A stretch of 64,000 nt of DNA from CAWAND01 sp963783335 (GCA_963783335.1 CAWAND010000002.1:62001-126000); one strand, 5' to 3'. Shown: positions 8,988 to 18,889, numbered from the stretch's first letter. Notes: generated from the letters alone by a model not told the origin. Translations and numbers: made by a program.

Positions 8988-9675
8988 GAGCCATCCGCTC
9001 AGCAAAGCTGGGTCAGGCTGGACAGGGGGATGATCCGGGTGAATTTGACTTATCGGTATTGATCGATCCGGAAGGGCGTGCGCCTGCAGTTGTTGGGCGC
9101 CCCTACAAATCTGGCTATTCTGCTGAATGAGTGTAGACTCAGGGTTCTAGCAGGGTGCCCTATCCTGGCGTCAATCTCCCTGACCGATCAGATCACGGAC
9201 TTGTGCGGACTGAGCCGTCCCAACTTTGGGACGGTTGGGTCTATCTAGGCCATCATCCCAAGGAGTATGTCATGTTCACCCTCGTGCAGAGCTTGAAACA
9301 TTCTCGTTTGGTTGTCCTGATCGTTTTGTGCGTGGCGGCGCTGACGGCCACGTCGGTCTTCGCCAGCGGGCCGGCCTCACCCTCGTTTGCCACCACGGTG
9401 TATGGCAATCCCGACGCAGCCGTGAACGGCAAGCTGGCGGTCGGGTCGTCGTCTGTTGGCTCCAAATCGCTCACCGTATCCGGCGTGATCGACTTCGTCG
9501 GGGCCGGAACGGTGCACAACTACTTCTCGCAGGGGGGCGGGAACAATATGCAGATCAACACCAATGTGGATGAGGCGAATGCTGTTGGCGACGCGTCGAA
9601 AAGCCAGTGGAAGCTGGTGCTGGGTTCGTCGCTGGACCAGTTCAGCATCCGCCGCTCACCGGCGGGCGGGACCTA
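8877..9675 (+). repeat. Large direct repeat, copy 2 (end of F3, spacer, start of F4)
   Basis: Second copy of the unit at about 7082-7882. Both carry the same TAGACT-containing upstream stretch, leader hairpin, AAGGAG site and signal-peptide coding sequence. The match fades after the YNEDALFF codons, where the two shafts become different. Confidence 0.75.
9215..9234 (+). promoter_or_regulatory. Leader hairpin upstream of F4
   Basis: Same perfect hairpin as at 7422 (CCGTCCCA-ACTT-TGGGACGG), in the same place relative to the start codon. It is preserved while parts of the preceding spacer have diverged. Confidence 0.5.
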
Positions 9676-10904
9676 CAACGAGGATGCCCTGTTCTTTGTC
9701 GACGGCGCCACCGGGAATGTCAGCATCGCAACCGTGGACACCGGCAACGGGGGCAGCATTCCTTTCTCGCCACAAGCCAGGCTGCATGTGCGCACATCAT
9801 CAGGGAATGCCATACGAGCTGAGAGTACTCAGACCAGCGGGACGATCTTCACAATCATCGCGCAAACCAGTTCGACATCTGGCCGCGGGGTGGTTGGCGA
9901 AGCCACGGCAACAAGCGGAAGCACTCAAGGAGTGTGGGGTCTGACGCACTCCCCTGACGGCACAGGTGTGCTCGGGTCGGCAAGCGGGACCACTGGCTCC
10001 GCCGTGGGCGTCTACGGGTTGAGCTCTTCGACAGCAGGTATCGGCGTAAACGGACTTGCCTCAGCCACCACCGGCACCACCTACGGGGTTTATGGGCAGA
10101 GCTCATCGGCTGGCGGCGGCACCGGGGTTTACGGCCTAGCCATCGCGACTGGGGGAAGCACCACCAACGGCGTTTACGGGAGGAGCAACTCCTACGGTGG
10201 TATGGGTGTGAGGGGCTATGCAGCATCCACCGCCGTTACCAGCACCTTCGGAGTGTATGGATCAAGCGAATCAATCGATGGCACCGGTGTGGGGGGCTTT
10301 GCCCTCGCTGTCCACCGGTACCAACTGGGGTGTCTTTGGAAAGAGCTTCTCAACAAATGGCTACGATTTCTATGCCGGTGGTGTCGGAACCAATTACGGT
10401 CCCTTTACTGGCGCTCATGAGGTGAAGCTGGACGATGTCTATCCGACGGAAGTGAAGCCAGGTTTGATCGTGTCGGTCGCCGGGCAAACTGAAATCCGGC
10501 AGGCCGACGACGGGAGTGTGAGCATCTCATCCACCCTGCCAACTGTGCGGCTGTCGGATAGGGCCAACGACCCAGCTGTCTTCGGCGCCGTGGTCTCCCA
10601 AGAGACGCTACCCAAGGATCACTGGTACCAGCCCAAGCCGGGAGAACGCTTCGCTTCGGTCAACGCCTTGGGGGAGGGCCGCGTCTGGGTCTCGAACATC
10701 AACGGGGACGTCCAGGTCGGCGACTACATCACCACGTCGACCATCCCCGGCTATGGCCAGCGGCAGTACGACGACCTGCTGCACAGCTACACGCTGGGCA
10801 AGGCGACCGAAACGATTGACTGGAGCAAAGTCAAGGATACGGTTCAGGTGGGCGGCCAAACCTACAAGGTCTACTTGCTGGCGGTGGTGTACACCAGCGG
10901 CTAG
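9272..10904 (+). CDS. Secreted fibre-like repeat protein F4, unique C-terminal type C, one frame break
   Basis: Starts at the ATG after CCAAGGAG with a signal peptide identical to F3 apart from one residue. The shaft repeats run to about 10305, where the frame changes: the first frame continues with unrelated residues to 10420. The expected continuation (STGTNWGVFGKSFSTNG) is in the next frame and runs to 10904. The C-terminal domain (~160 residues: EVKLDDVYPTEVKPGLIVSV, RLSDRANDPAVFGAVVSQ, VNGDVQVGDYITTSTIPGYG-like) differs from types A and B. It resembles domains at the ends of phage-tail-like or autocleaved fibre proteins, but I cannot name it with certainty. The break lies just before this domain and may be real or a sequence error. 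Confidence 0.65.
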
Positions 10905-10941
10905 GCCATCCGGCTCCGTGCGCGAGGTTGAATGACAAAGC

Positions 10942-10968
10942 AGCCGGCCCGTCAACGACGGGCCGGCT
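10942..10968. terminator. Bidirectional terminator between F4 and F5
   Basis: A perfect 12-bp stem, AGCCGGCCCGTC and GACGGGCCGGCT, around an AAC loop. It is followed on the plus strand by ATCTTTCTT and on the minus strand by CTTTGTCATT. It lies between two convergent genes. Confidence 0.75.
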
Positions 10969-11036
10969 ATCTTTCTTGTACGCTTGGTCTCGGTCTGCCC
11001 AGATTTCAAGCAGCCACGAAAACCCGGCGTTGAGAT

Positions 11037-12176
11037 CTATTTGTCGACGAGGACCTGGATGCGATTGGCTTCGGCCCAGGGATCATGTCGGATGCCGGTC
11101 ACCTGCCAGGACACGTCCATCCCCGGCGAGCCGCCAGCGATCTCGAACTGGTTACCATCCATCTTGCTGGACACGTACAGATCTGGCGCCGATTGGCCGA
11201 TTGCGGTCAACTGATAGCGGAAGTCCTGGTTGAGGGCCTGGAACCAGTCCGGCATGGTGACCACGGCCTGGCCATTGTCGTCCAGTGTGACCACGCCATC
11301 ATAGATGTTCTTCATGTCCGGACTCTCGACGAACGAGTGCTGCAGGTACTTTGTCGAGTTGAGGGGGTCGTCGATCCGGAAGGATCCGCCGGCCTTGCTG
11401 ACCGACCCCGTGACGGCCAGGTTGCCGTCGATGTTGACGTTGCCGTTGAACTGGGCTGCCAGGGCGCCGCTTGTCGACACGTTCTCGGCCGTGAGCGCCA
11501 CGCCGCCGGTGTCGGTGTTCTCGGTGAAGATGGAGCTCCCACCCGACCGCGAGACGGTCACTCCACCATCCACATTGACGTTGCCGGTAAACTGACCCGC
11601 CAAGCCTCCAACGGTGGATGTATTCTCAGCCATGATGGCTGTTCCGGAGCCCGACTGTACATGCAGTTTGGCCTGGGGCGTGAAGGGGATGCTTGCATTG
11701 TTGCCGGTGTCAACCGTGGCTATGCCGACGTCGCCAGTATCACCATTGATGAAGAACAGGGCATCCTCGTTGTAAGTGCTCCCCGAGGGCGAGCGGCGGA
11801 TGCTGAACTGGTCCAGCGACGAGCCCAGCACCATCTTCCACTGGCTGTTGGACGAGTTGCCGACGCCGTTGAACTCATCGACGTTGCTGTTGATCTGCAT
11901 GTTGTTGCCGGGGCCCTGCGAGAAGTAGTTGTGGACCGTCCCGGCGCCGACGAAATCAATCACACCGGATACGGTCAACGACTTGGACCCGACCGTCGCT
12001 GAGCCGACGGCCAGCTTGCCGTTCACGGCTGCGTCAGGATTGCCATACACCGTGGTGGCAAAAGAGGGTGAGGCCGGCCCGCTGGCGAAGACCGACGTGG
12101 CCGTCAGCGCGGCCACACACAAGACGACCAGAATCGCAAGGCGCGAATGTTGAAACAAGCGACGAAGTGTTGACAT
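11037..12176 (-). CDS. Secreted fibre-like repeat protein F5, short form, C-terminal type A
   Basis: 379 residues, the only family member on the minus strand. The start is the ATG after AAAGGGG; an upstream ATG eight codons earlier lacks a site. Signal peptide: LAILVVLCVAALTATSVFASG. The head is complete but more divergent (GPGNNMQINSNVDEFNGVG). The usual YGVYG shaft is absent. Instead there are two units of the form GxLAxQFxGNVNxDG, resembling the residues that join shaft to C-terminal domain in F1 and F7. The type A domain ends abruptly at RIQVLVDK, without the 30-odd residue tail of F1 and F7. Secreted; function unknown. Confidence 0.78.
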   Translation of the reverse strand: MSTLRRLFQHSRLAILVVLCVAALTATSVFASGPASPSFATTVYGNPDAAVNGKLAVGSATVGSKSLTVSGVIDFVGAGTVHNYFSQGPGNNMQINSNVDEFNGVGNSSNSQWKMVLGSSLDQFSIRRSPSGSTYNEDALFFINGDTGDVGIATVDTGNNASIPFTPQAKLHVQSGSGTAIMAENTSTVGGLAGQFTGNVNVDGGVTVSRSGGSSIFTENTDTGGVALTAENVSTSGALAAQFNGNVNIDGNLAVTGSVSKAGGSFRIDDPLNSTKYLQHSFVESPDMKNIYDGVVTLDDNGQAVVTMPDWFQALNQDFRYQLTAIGQSAPDLYVSSKMDGNQFEIAGGSPGMDVSWQVTGIRHDPWAEANRIQVLVDK

Positions 12177-12905
12177 AGTAACCCCTTTCGAAAGGAGCAA
12201 CGCCCGAGGAGATTCAGCCCCCAGGGACTGCGGCTAAACGGCATGGTTGCCGCAGGTGGCTGGATTCGTGGCGGATCCGGCCGAAAGGTGACCTGATACG
12301 ACCCATGCTCTGATGAAGAGTTTACATCCGGCCTGCCGTTAACACAATCTGGAGAGTTGGCTCAAGATGGTTGGTATCCTTTGGCGCGTGAAGCCAGGGC
12401 GGCTTGAGCCTCAGCCGGGTGTCCCGGCAGTGTAGTGGGGGAGGCAGGATGTCGAACGAGACCAGATGGTCGACCGATGATCCTCCTTTCTGCTGGTCGT
12501 AGACATCCAAACGGCCAGCCGTGTGCCAGACCGGCTGGAAAGAGTTGCCTCCCATCATAGGAGTCCCAAGCCGGTGATGTCAAGGTGACTTTGGGGCGAG
12601 TTGGGGATGGTGCTGGATCCGTGGTTTCTCGGTTCCCATTGTTCGGCGGATGGGCGGCAGCTGGGATGGGGGATCGGCGCAGTGCCTTGAATTGAACCGG
12701 ATCGGAGTACATCGTTTGACATTTGGGCTGGGCAGCGTTTACCTTATGGAGGTGCGCTCGGCGGAGTCTCGCCGGACAAGAATTCATCACAGGTGCGGGA
12801 CAGAGGCCCAGGCCGGCCCGCCCCAGGAACCAAATGGGGTCGTCCATCGGCGACGACGGCTGCGCCGGTCGGAAGAGTCTTGTGCCATCCGGCTTATTGC
12901 TGTCC
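12177..12905. other. Gene-poor stretch upstream of F5 and the SLH glycosidase
   Basis: About 730 bases. It contains the F5 leader with a palindrome CCTTTCGAAAGG near 12184, a candidate F5 promoter and, at the far end, the TATACT promoter of the next gene. Several short open frames exist on both strands but none has a ribosome-binding site with a recognisable product. Confidence 0.4.
12319..12347 (-). promoter_or_regulatory. Candidate promoter of F5
   Basis: On the minus strand: TTGTGT, a 17-base spacer, TAAACT, about 145 bases before the F5 start. Confidence 0.4.
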
Positions 12906-12926
12906 GGTTGGGGTCGGGCGTATACT
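12906..12926 (+). promoter_or_regulatory. TATACT promoter shared in sequence with F6 and F7
   Basis: GGTTGGGGTCGGGCG followed by TATACT. The F6 upstream region has GGTTGGGGACAGGCC plus TATACT and F7 has GGTTCGGAACAGGCG plus TATACT. It lies about 200 bases before the SLH glycosidase, suggesting that this gene and the F genes are expressed together. Confidence 0.5.
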
Positions 12927-13124
12927 GCTGGGTACACGGAAGAAGGGGGCGGTCGGCCACCATCTCGCACTCCCTCTCCGAGACAAAGTTGCTCATTGAA
13001 TCGCGCTGTGGAGGGCGGTTTCGTCTGGACGGAGGTTGAGCCATCCGTCTCTCCGGCGTGGGAAGGTCACCGTGACTGTTTGTCCGTGTGGAGGACTTGA
13101 GGGCTGGCGCCGGGTCAGGTCGGC

Positions 13125-14911
13125 ATGAGGCGCTGGCGTATTCTGAGCATCGCCCTGCTGGCCGCCGGGATGCTGGGCCGGCCATGGACCACCAAAGCAG
13201 CCCCGACGTCGCAGCCGGAACGCAAGACGCAACACCGCCGTGTCGCCGGGGGACCGCTGGCGCTTCGGAAGTCGCGGCCTCACAAGGAATCGGCGGCTAC
13301 ACTGCTCAGCTGGATGACCTCAAGGCCGGAATTGACCTCGACTACGGCAGCAGCCTGACCCCGGCACGGCCGGGGGGAATCGAGTACCTGCAGGTGTTGC
13401 GCGTGCGGGACGACTTGTACGCCGGTGTCCAGAGCGGACTGGCGAGCCTGGTGGCCGCCAATCCGAGCGCCTATTGGGAAATCGGCAATGAACCGGACAC
13501 GACCTACGGGAATCAGGACAATCTCACCCCTGAGACCTATGCCGACCGCTATTACGCGTTGGCCACGCAAATTCACAGCCTGGACCCATCCGCCAAGATT
13601 GGATTTGGCGTGATCGTGCAGCCCTCACCGATCCGCCTGCACTACCTGGATCGGGCCTGGCAACAGCTAATCGTTGACGCCGGGAGCCAGGCTGCCGCTT
13701 CCAGCCTGATCGACTTCTGGATCACGCATGCATTCATCCTCAACGAGTGGCCACACGAATGGGGGACCGGCGTGCCGCCAGGCTTCACCTGCGAAAGCGG
13801 CGGGCAGGGACGGTGCTGGGACAGCTCGCAGGGGGCCTCCTTCGATTGCGACGTTAATCCCGATCAATGCTGGACGCCAGTTCACTACACCACCTATCCC
13901 TACGACGAGGTCCACGATAACTCAATTTTTGAAGCCCACGTCGTGGCCATCCGTCAGTGGATGAAGGATATCGGCGAGCAGGACAAGCCGCTGTGGATCA
14001 CCGAGTACGGGGTTTTGTTTCCGCCCATCGATCCACCGAGCGGTGGCGACGTGAACAACGTCTCCGACTCAGAGACGGCACGCTTCATGGCCGACAGCTT
14101 CGACTACCTGCTGAACACGACCGACTCTAACATTGGCATGCCATCGGATGGTGACCATCTCGTCCAACGCTGGTTCTGGTTCAGTCTGAACGGGCACCGC
14201 TACTCGTTTGGTGGTTCCCTCTACGATCCCGATAGCAGCCAGGCGCGCACCGAGGTGGGGACCGCCTGGATCAACTACGTCGACCCCCCGATCTTTGGCG
14301 ATGTACCCATCGACTACTGGGCCCGCGACTACATTGAGGCCCTCTACCACGCCGGCTTTGTCGCCGGCTGCAGCACGACGCCCTTGCTCTACTGCCCGGA
14401 CAGGGTCCTGATCCGAGCTGAAAGCGCCGTCTTCATCCTTCGAGGCGCCTACGGGGCGATTCCCGATCCGCCCCATCCTCCGCCCGACACCCCGACTTTC
14501 TCGGATGTCTCATCATCCTACTGGGGGTATGGCTGGATCGAAAGCCTATGGACTGATGGCTTCACGGCGGGCTGCGGCACGGATCCGCTCGTCTATTGTC
14601 CCGAACGGCAGCACACTCGGGCTGAGGGGAGTGTCTTCTTCCTTCGAATCAAGAACGGCGTGGACTACCAGCCGCCCGAACCGACGGGGATCTTCGCCGA
14701 CGTGCCGTTGGACCAGTGGGACCAGGGGATTCCGTGGTACGCTGCCTGGGTGGAGGAGGCCTACAATGAGGGTCTGTTGCCGGCCTGCTCAACCGACCCG
14801 CTCAAGTTCTGCCCCGACGATCCGCTCGATCGAGCCTGGGCGGCGTACATGATGGTGCAGGCAAAGGGCGGGTTGCCGCTGTCCACCTCGACTGCGACAC
14901 CTGCGCCTTAG
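13125..14911 (+). CDS. S-layer-anchored glycosidase-like protein with three SLH domains (frame break near N-terminus)
   Basis: A signal peptide (MRRWRILSIALLAAGMLG) is encoded from the ATG at 13125 in one frame. The rest is in another frame, open back to 13088, so a single frame change is expected at about 13190-13300. The catalytic-like region resembles clan GH-A glycosidases: EIGNEPDTTYG (putative acid/base Glu) and LWITEYGVLF (putative nucleophile Glu). A paralogue at 46823 shares the layout. Three C-terminal SLH repeats follow (FGDVPIDYWARDYIEALYH, FSDVSSSYWGYGWIESLW, FADVPLDQWDQGIPWYAAW), each with a Cys pair (AGCST...YCPD). The last repeat is less regular. It probably acts on cell-surface or extracellular polysaccharide while bound to the cell wall; the substrate is unknown. 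Confidence 0.72.
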
Positions 14912-14982
14912 CGCGATAGCGGTTTCGTCCACCTTGATGCGACCGAATCCACACTTTCTGTGTGCCATTGAGGAGTGATCGA

Positions 14983-15354
14983 TTGGACAATCATCAATCA
15001 TCCTCGGGGAAACGCTTTCAAGGCACGCCCCGGGACGTCTATCTGGCCTTGGGCATCGGATGCGTGATCGGCATCTTGATCATGTTGCTCTTGGGATTGG
15101 GGTTGTACAGCGGGGGGAATCTTTGGCTGGGCGCACTCCCCACCGTCGCCACCCGAGCTTGCCCAGCGACTCCCGATCTGGGCCAGGTCTGTCCCCCCGT
15201 GATGGCGCTGTCTGCCACGCCCACGGTTCCCACCCGGACGCCGACGCCGACCCTGACCTCGACGCTTACGCCCACGCCGAACCTGGCGGCGACCGCCACG
15301 GCAGCCTGTGCTGATTTTGAGTCCAAATTCCCCGGAACCCCATGCCCGGAATGA
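14983..15354 (+). CDS. Small single-pass membrane protein with Thr/Pro-rich outer stalk
   Basis: 123 residues from a TTG with GAGGAG seven bases upstream, a better start than the upstream ATG at 14962. One hydrophobic helix (ALGIGCVIGILIMLLLGLGL) is followed by a low-complexity tail rich in TPTPT, ending in four scattered cysteines. No family is recognised. It follows the SLH glycosidase by 71 bases and may be co-transcribed. A surface-exposed stalk is inferred. Confidence 0.6.
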   Translation: MDNHQSSSGKRFQGTPRDVYLALGIGCVIGILIMLLLGLGLYSGGNLWLGALPTVATRACPATPDLGQVCPPVMALSATPTVPTRTPTPTLTSTLTPTPNLAATATAACADFESKFPGTPCPE

Positions 15355-15546
15355 TGCGAGCGTTGCTCGGCCCCCGACTCCCCAGAAACGCTTGGGAGTG
15401 AGGCGAGTCGGCCGGGTTGAGCCACGGATCGCATAGCACCTCGGCCCGGCGAATGGGAGGGGCCTTCAACAGCGCGGCCCCTGGATGGTCTGATATGCGA
15501 TCTGATCTGAACTTAGGCGAGGCGGTCTCTTGCCGAGTGGGCGGGG

Positions 15547-17769
15547 CTAGGATCTTCCTGGCCGGCTTGAGTGGGCCATCCAGGTGCGCACATCACGCGC
15601 CCGGCGATCGGATCGGACCTTTTCCAGGATCCTGTGCCAGTCGTGAGCGTCGGGTTCGACTTCGATCGCGTGCAGGACGGCGCGCTCGGCAAGGCCCAAA
15701 TGGCCACTTTGCTCGGCGGCACCGAGCGCCACATTGACCAGGTCGACGAACATCCGGGAAGCCCGGTAGCGGGGCGCTTCGACTTCTGCGGGAAGCTCAA
15801 GTTTGGCGTCGGTGAGGAACCTGCCGCCGTAGAGCTGCAGGGTTTCCATCAGCCGCCGCTGATCCTCCGACGCCGACCAATCGTCCTGCGCCATAGCCCA
15901 CCGGTGACCTTCTTCGAACTCCCACGCGTCAATTAGTATCGAGCTGTCGCTGGCGAACCGGTAGAACTCACCCTCGCGAAGCACATAGCGCGAGCTCTGC
16001 CCATGGGTAAGGTTTGGCTCCAGGGCGCGTCGGAGCGCGTGGACGGCGACGTAAAGGTTGTTGGCGGCGGCTTTGAGAGCACTCTCGGGCCATATTCGGG
16101 CCATCAGATCCTCGCCCGCCACAGGTCGTGGGAAGGCCAAGAGCAGATGGGCGAGAACCTGGCGGGCCCTCAGCGGGAACTCGAAAGTGGTCCTCCCCTC
16201 GATCTCGAAGGTGCCCAAGGTGCGGATGTGCAGGGGTGCGGCAGTCGTAGACTCCAGACCGCCTCCGGTTTCTGCCGGGGCCAGACTTTGCCCTTGGGCG
16301 TCCTCACTCCTCCCTTGCAACGCCTTGGAGGCGACAGCCAGGATATGTGCAAATCGACGGATCTTCTCCGTTTCGCCCTGGCCATACACGCCGCCGGTCA
16401 GTCGCCTTCCCGCCACCACGATGGTGGATGGGAACCTGCCGAAAGAAGCAGGCAGGACCACACCGACCGGTGCCGGGAGCTGAGTGGAAGATGCCAGATG
16501 GCTGCTGGGTGAGGTCAGTGGCCAAATAGCCGATTCAGGGCGACGCAGGTTGAGGCGCATGAAGCCTGAATCATCCACATAGGTCGCCAGCTCGTCACCT
16601 TCTCGGCCATCGCCTCTCATCAGCACCAAATAGCTGGCGCCGATTTCGTTCTTGAGTGATTGGCGCATAGCTTCCTTTGTGTCGGCCGACAGGTTCTCCA
16701 GGGCGAGTTCCTCCCAAGCGGCTCCCAGATGGTGGGTGAAAGACCCTTGGTGGGGCGACAGCAGATCTTTCGACCATGGCAGGCTGCCTCCCAGAGCATG
16801 AATCTGCCCCAGGATGCCTCCCGCGAGAAGCCCCGTCATGGGTGCCACGACCAACATGGCCAGGACGGTCAAGGCGGTGAGATCCAGAAGAGGGAGCAGC
16901 TCCAGCCCCAGCAGGGCGGCGAAGACGAGCAGGGCGGTGATCCCGAAGGCCGGCCGAAGGGGTGAACCAGCCGGGGACCCATAGCGAAGGATTCCCAGGG
17001 CCAGGATGAGCACGCCGCCGATGATTGTCAGGTACTGCAGGTTCCCAAGATCGAATGCCAGGCTCACCGATGTGTGTTCCGTGACCAGAACCGCCACGCC
17101 GAACAGGTCGGACAACAGAAGGACAATCCAGACGGCACTCAAGCGCATGACATCCGCACGGATGCCCGGGGCGGTTCTGACTCGCTTGCCGAACAGAAAC
17201 AGGCCGAAGGCTGATACCCAGGCGAGCGTTTCCCAGACCCCGCCAACCCAGTAGGCGAGAGGGCCGAGCACCGGCTCGAGGGTGGCGCCGCCAACAGGAC
17301 CAAGAAGGTCAGCTCCTGCCACGACCGCGGTCGTGCTGAGCGAAATCGCTGCCGCGGCCGACGCCAACCCGTATCCGATTTGCGAGATGCGCAGTGTCCG
17401 TTTTCGGGCGCGTCCCTCCACGAGAAAGGCCGACATATGGATCAGGAGGGGCAGACTGAAGAAGGCTGCCGCCACCCTCGCTCGCAGACTCCAGGTCATC
17501 ATGCCTGCCATGCCGACCTGGCTCTGCCAGGTGAACAGGGCCGTGGCCCCAAACTGGAAGGCTTGCAGCAGCAGGAAGACAACCAGCGGACGGTGGATCG
17601 GACGCTTGTCGCGGCTGAAGAAGACATACGCCGCCAGCCCGGCAAAGAAGCTGATGCCGACGAATTGAATAGCGAAGAAGGCGGTGGAGCCAGTCAATAT
17701 TGCCCCCTGAGTGCGGGACTTCCAAAGGGTGGACTTGTGCCGTGGAAAGCTGGCTTTTGCGTGGCCCAC
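15547..17769 (-). CDS. Membrane-embedded SARP/BTAD-type transcription regulator
   Basis: 740 residues from a GTG; a TTG at 17697 after GGGGGC is an alternative start. The first ~330 residues contain about eight to nine hydrophobic helices in a 7TM-sensor-like arrangement. A middle part (about 350-490) looks GAF-like (FGRFPSTIVVAGRRLTGGVY). The C-terminal ~240 residues have a winged helix (IRTLGTFEIEGR, then ARQVLAHLLLAF, GEDLMARIWPES, YVAVHALRRALEP) followed by a bacterial transcriptional activator domain (GEFYRFASDSSILIDAWEFE). SARP regulators are normally soluble, so a membrane one-component form is unusual. It is divergent from the downstream locus and is a candidate regulator of EPS or of the F genes. 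Confidence 0.72.
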   Translation of the reverse strand: MGHAKASFPRHKSTLWKSRTQGAILTGSTAFFAIQFVGISFFAGLAAYVFFSRDKRPIHRPLVVFLLLQAFQFGATALFTWQSQVGMAGMMTWSLRARVAAAFFSLPLLIHMSAFLVEGRARKRTLRISQIGYGLASAAAAISLSTTAVVAGADLLGPVGGATLEPVLGPLAYWVGGVWETLAWVSAFGLFLFGKRVRTAPGIRADVMRLSAVWIVLLLSDLFGVAVLVTEHTSVSLAFDLGNLQYLTIIGGVLILALGILRYGSPAGSPLRPAFGITALLVFAALLGLELLPLLDLTALTVLAMLVVAPMTGLLAGGILGQIHALGGSLPWSKDLLSPHQGSFTHHLGAAWEELALENLSADTKEAMRQSLKNEIGASYLVLMRGDGREGDELATYVDDSGFMRLNLRRPESAIWPLTSPSSHLASSTQLPAPVGVVLPASFGRFPSTIVVAGRRLTGGVYGQGETEKIRRFAHILAVASKALQGRSEDAQGQSLAPAETGGGLESTTAAPLHIRTLGTFEIEGRTTFEFPLRARQVLAHLLLAFPRPVAGEDLMARIWPESALKAAANNLYVAVHALRRALEPNLTHGQSSRYVLREGEFYRFASDSSILIDAWEFEEGHRWAMAQDDWSASEDQRRLMETLQLYGGRFLTDAKLELPAEVEAPRYRASRMFVDLVNVALGAAEQSGHLGLAERAVLHAIEVEPDAHDWHRILEKVRSDRRARDVRTWMAHSSRPGRS

Positions 17770-17853
17770 CCCGGCAGGAGCAAACCTCGTTAATTGTACC
17801 GGTTCACAGGAAGGCGTTCAAGCTGTACGGGGGTCCCGGATCGGCGGCGGGAG

Positions 17854-18120
17854 GACATCAGCTGTCAGCCAACAGATATCAGATATCAGCTATCAGCCAA
17901 CAGCTTTCAGCTTCGTGTTCTTCCTGTCACCTGTCCTTGCTTTCCGCTGTGAGCTGTCGACTGTAAGCAGTTTCCATTCGGTTCTTCTCCTCCGTTCCCA
18001 TGTTCCCCTGCACCCCCCCCTGTTCTTCCTGTGACCTGTCTCCTGTCACCTGTAACCTGTAACCTGAAACCTGTCACCTTTCCTCGCTGTCCGCTGTAAG
18101 CCGTTCTTCATAGGAGATAG
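17854..18120. repeat. Heptamer-repeat array R1
   Basis: Degenerate 7-base periodic sequence. The left part is built from TATCAGC/CTGTCAGCCAACAG-like units, the right part from CCTGTAA/CCTGAAA/CCTGTCA units (18050-18078). It ends in TTCTTCATAGGAG, a tail also found at the end of R2. It lies between the regulator and the DUF2292-like genes. Confidence 0.75.
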
Positions 18121-18387
18121 GTCCCACCAGGGGCCCTCATTAAGTCCTGATTAAGTGCCCGGCCCTAGGCTGGGGGCATGTGGTCGAGGGCAGTGTGAGT
18201 TCGCCGGCCGCGGCAGGCCGGATGGCACGCGTCCACGCCGGCGAGAGAACCAGCCCGCAGTTAGATGGGCCACAAGTTATAGAAACCCGACCAACGCCCA
18301 GCAGAGGGTGAAAGATCCCCGGGGGCGATTTGGCGTTCAGGGGGCCGGGGGCAGGTGGGATCGAGGATCGCAGAGAAAGGTTGGGAC

Positions 18388-18591
18388 ATGGCGACGCCAA
18401 ATCCAAAGCAGACGGCGGAGTTGACGGATCGGCTGAAAGTCCTCAACCCGCGCTGGATCCGGTTGGTCGACAGGAGCCTGGCCTGGGTGGGGGCGTACGG
18501 CGAGGTCCGCCTGTCCCTGGGGGACGGCGAGCTGACCGGAGTCAAGGCCACGCGCAGCTATGACGCTCTGAAGGGCCTGCCGGCCGACTGA
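18388..18591 (+). CDS. DUF2292-like small protein, copy 1
   Basis: 67 residues from an ATG after GAGAAAGG. The core LNPRWIRLVDRSLAWVGAYGEVRLSLGDGELTGVKATR, given here in its two parts (helix, then YGEVRLSLGDGELTGV), matches the pattern of YezD/DUF2292 proteins: an amphipathic helix, then YGEVxxxxxDGxxxxI. A paralogue lies 85 bases downstream and a NusG-like gene follows. The role is unknown; the position suggests regulation at the start of the EPS locus. Confidence 0.6.
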   Translation: MATPNPKQTAELTDRLKVLNPRWIRLVDRSLAWVGAYGEVRLSLGDGELTGVKATRSYDALKGLPAD

Positions 18592-18676
18592 CGGGACACG
18601 TCGCGGCCGGGCAATGGTGCCGCTGGCTGCTCGAGCGGCGGGCTGATCCGAGGGCCCGGACCGCGAAGGTGGTGGG

Positions 18677-18889
18677 ATGGCTGAAATGGCACGAGATCGA
18701 GGATCGGCGGCGCGGGATGGGCGAAAGGGGGGCACGAACTCAGGCCCCAGATTGCTCACCCCGCGCGAGATCATCATGATCGACGAGGCGCTGCAGCGGG
18801 CCGGGCCGAATGGCGAGGTCGTGCTGACCATCCAGAAGGGGCGACTGCGCTTCATCGCCGTGACGGAGGACCTCCTTCCCGACGATTGA
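18677..18889 (+). CDS. DUF2292-like small protein, copy 2
   Basis: 70 residues. The ATG follows GGTGGG, and an ATG three codons on is also possible. Its core (LTPREIIMIDEALQRAGPNG, then EVVLTIQKGRLRFIAV) aligns with the upstream paralogue at the same positions, including the GEV turn. The N-terminus is charged and poorly ordered. It precedes the NusG-like gene by 74 bases, probably in one transcript. Confidence 0.6.
   Translation: MAEMARDRGSAARDGRKGGTNSGPRLLTPREIIMIDEALQRAGPNGEVVLTIQKGRLRFIAVTEDLLPDD

Noticed and set aside
2..12176. Prophage tail-fibre region
   Set aside because: Fibre-like proteins have bacterial signal peptides and individual promoters; no capsid, portal, terminase or tail genes are seen.
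12362..12970. Long minus-strand open frame of about 200 codons
   Set aside because: Composition is Pro/Arg rich as in chance frames of high-GC DNA, it has no recognisable motif, and it overlaps the promoter of the SLH gene.
17854..18120. CRISPR array
   Set aside because: The repeats are 7-base and degenerate, without equal spacers or nearby cas genes.
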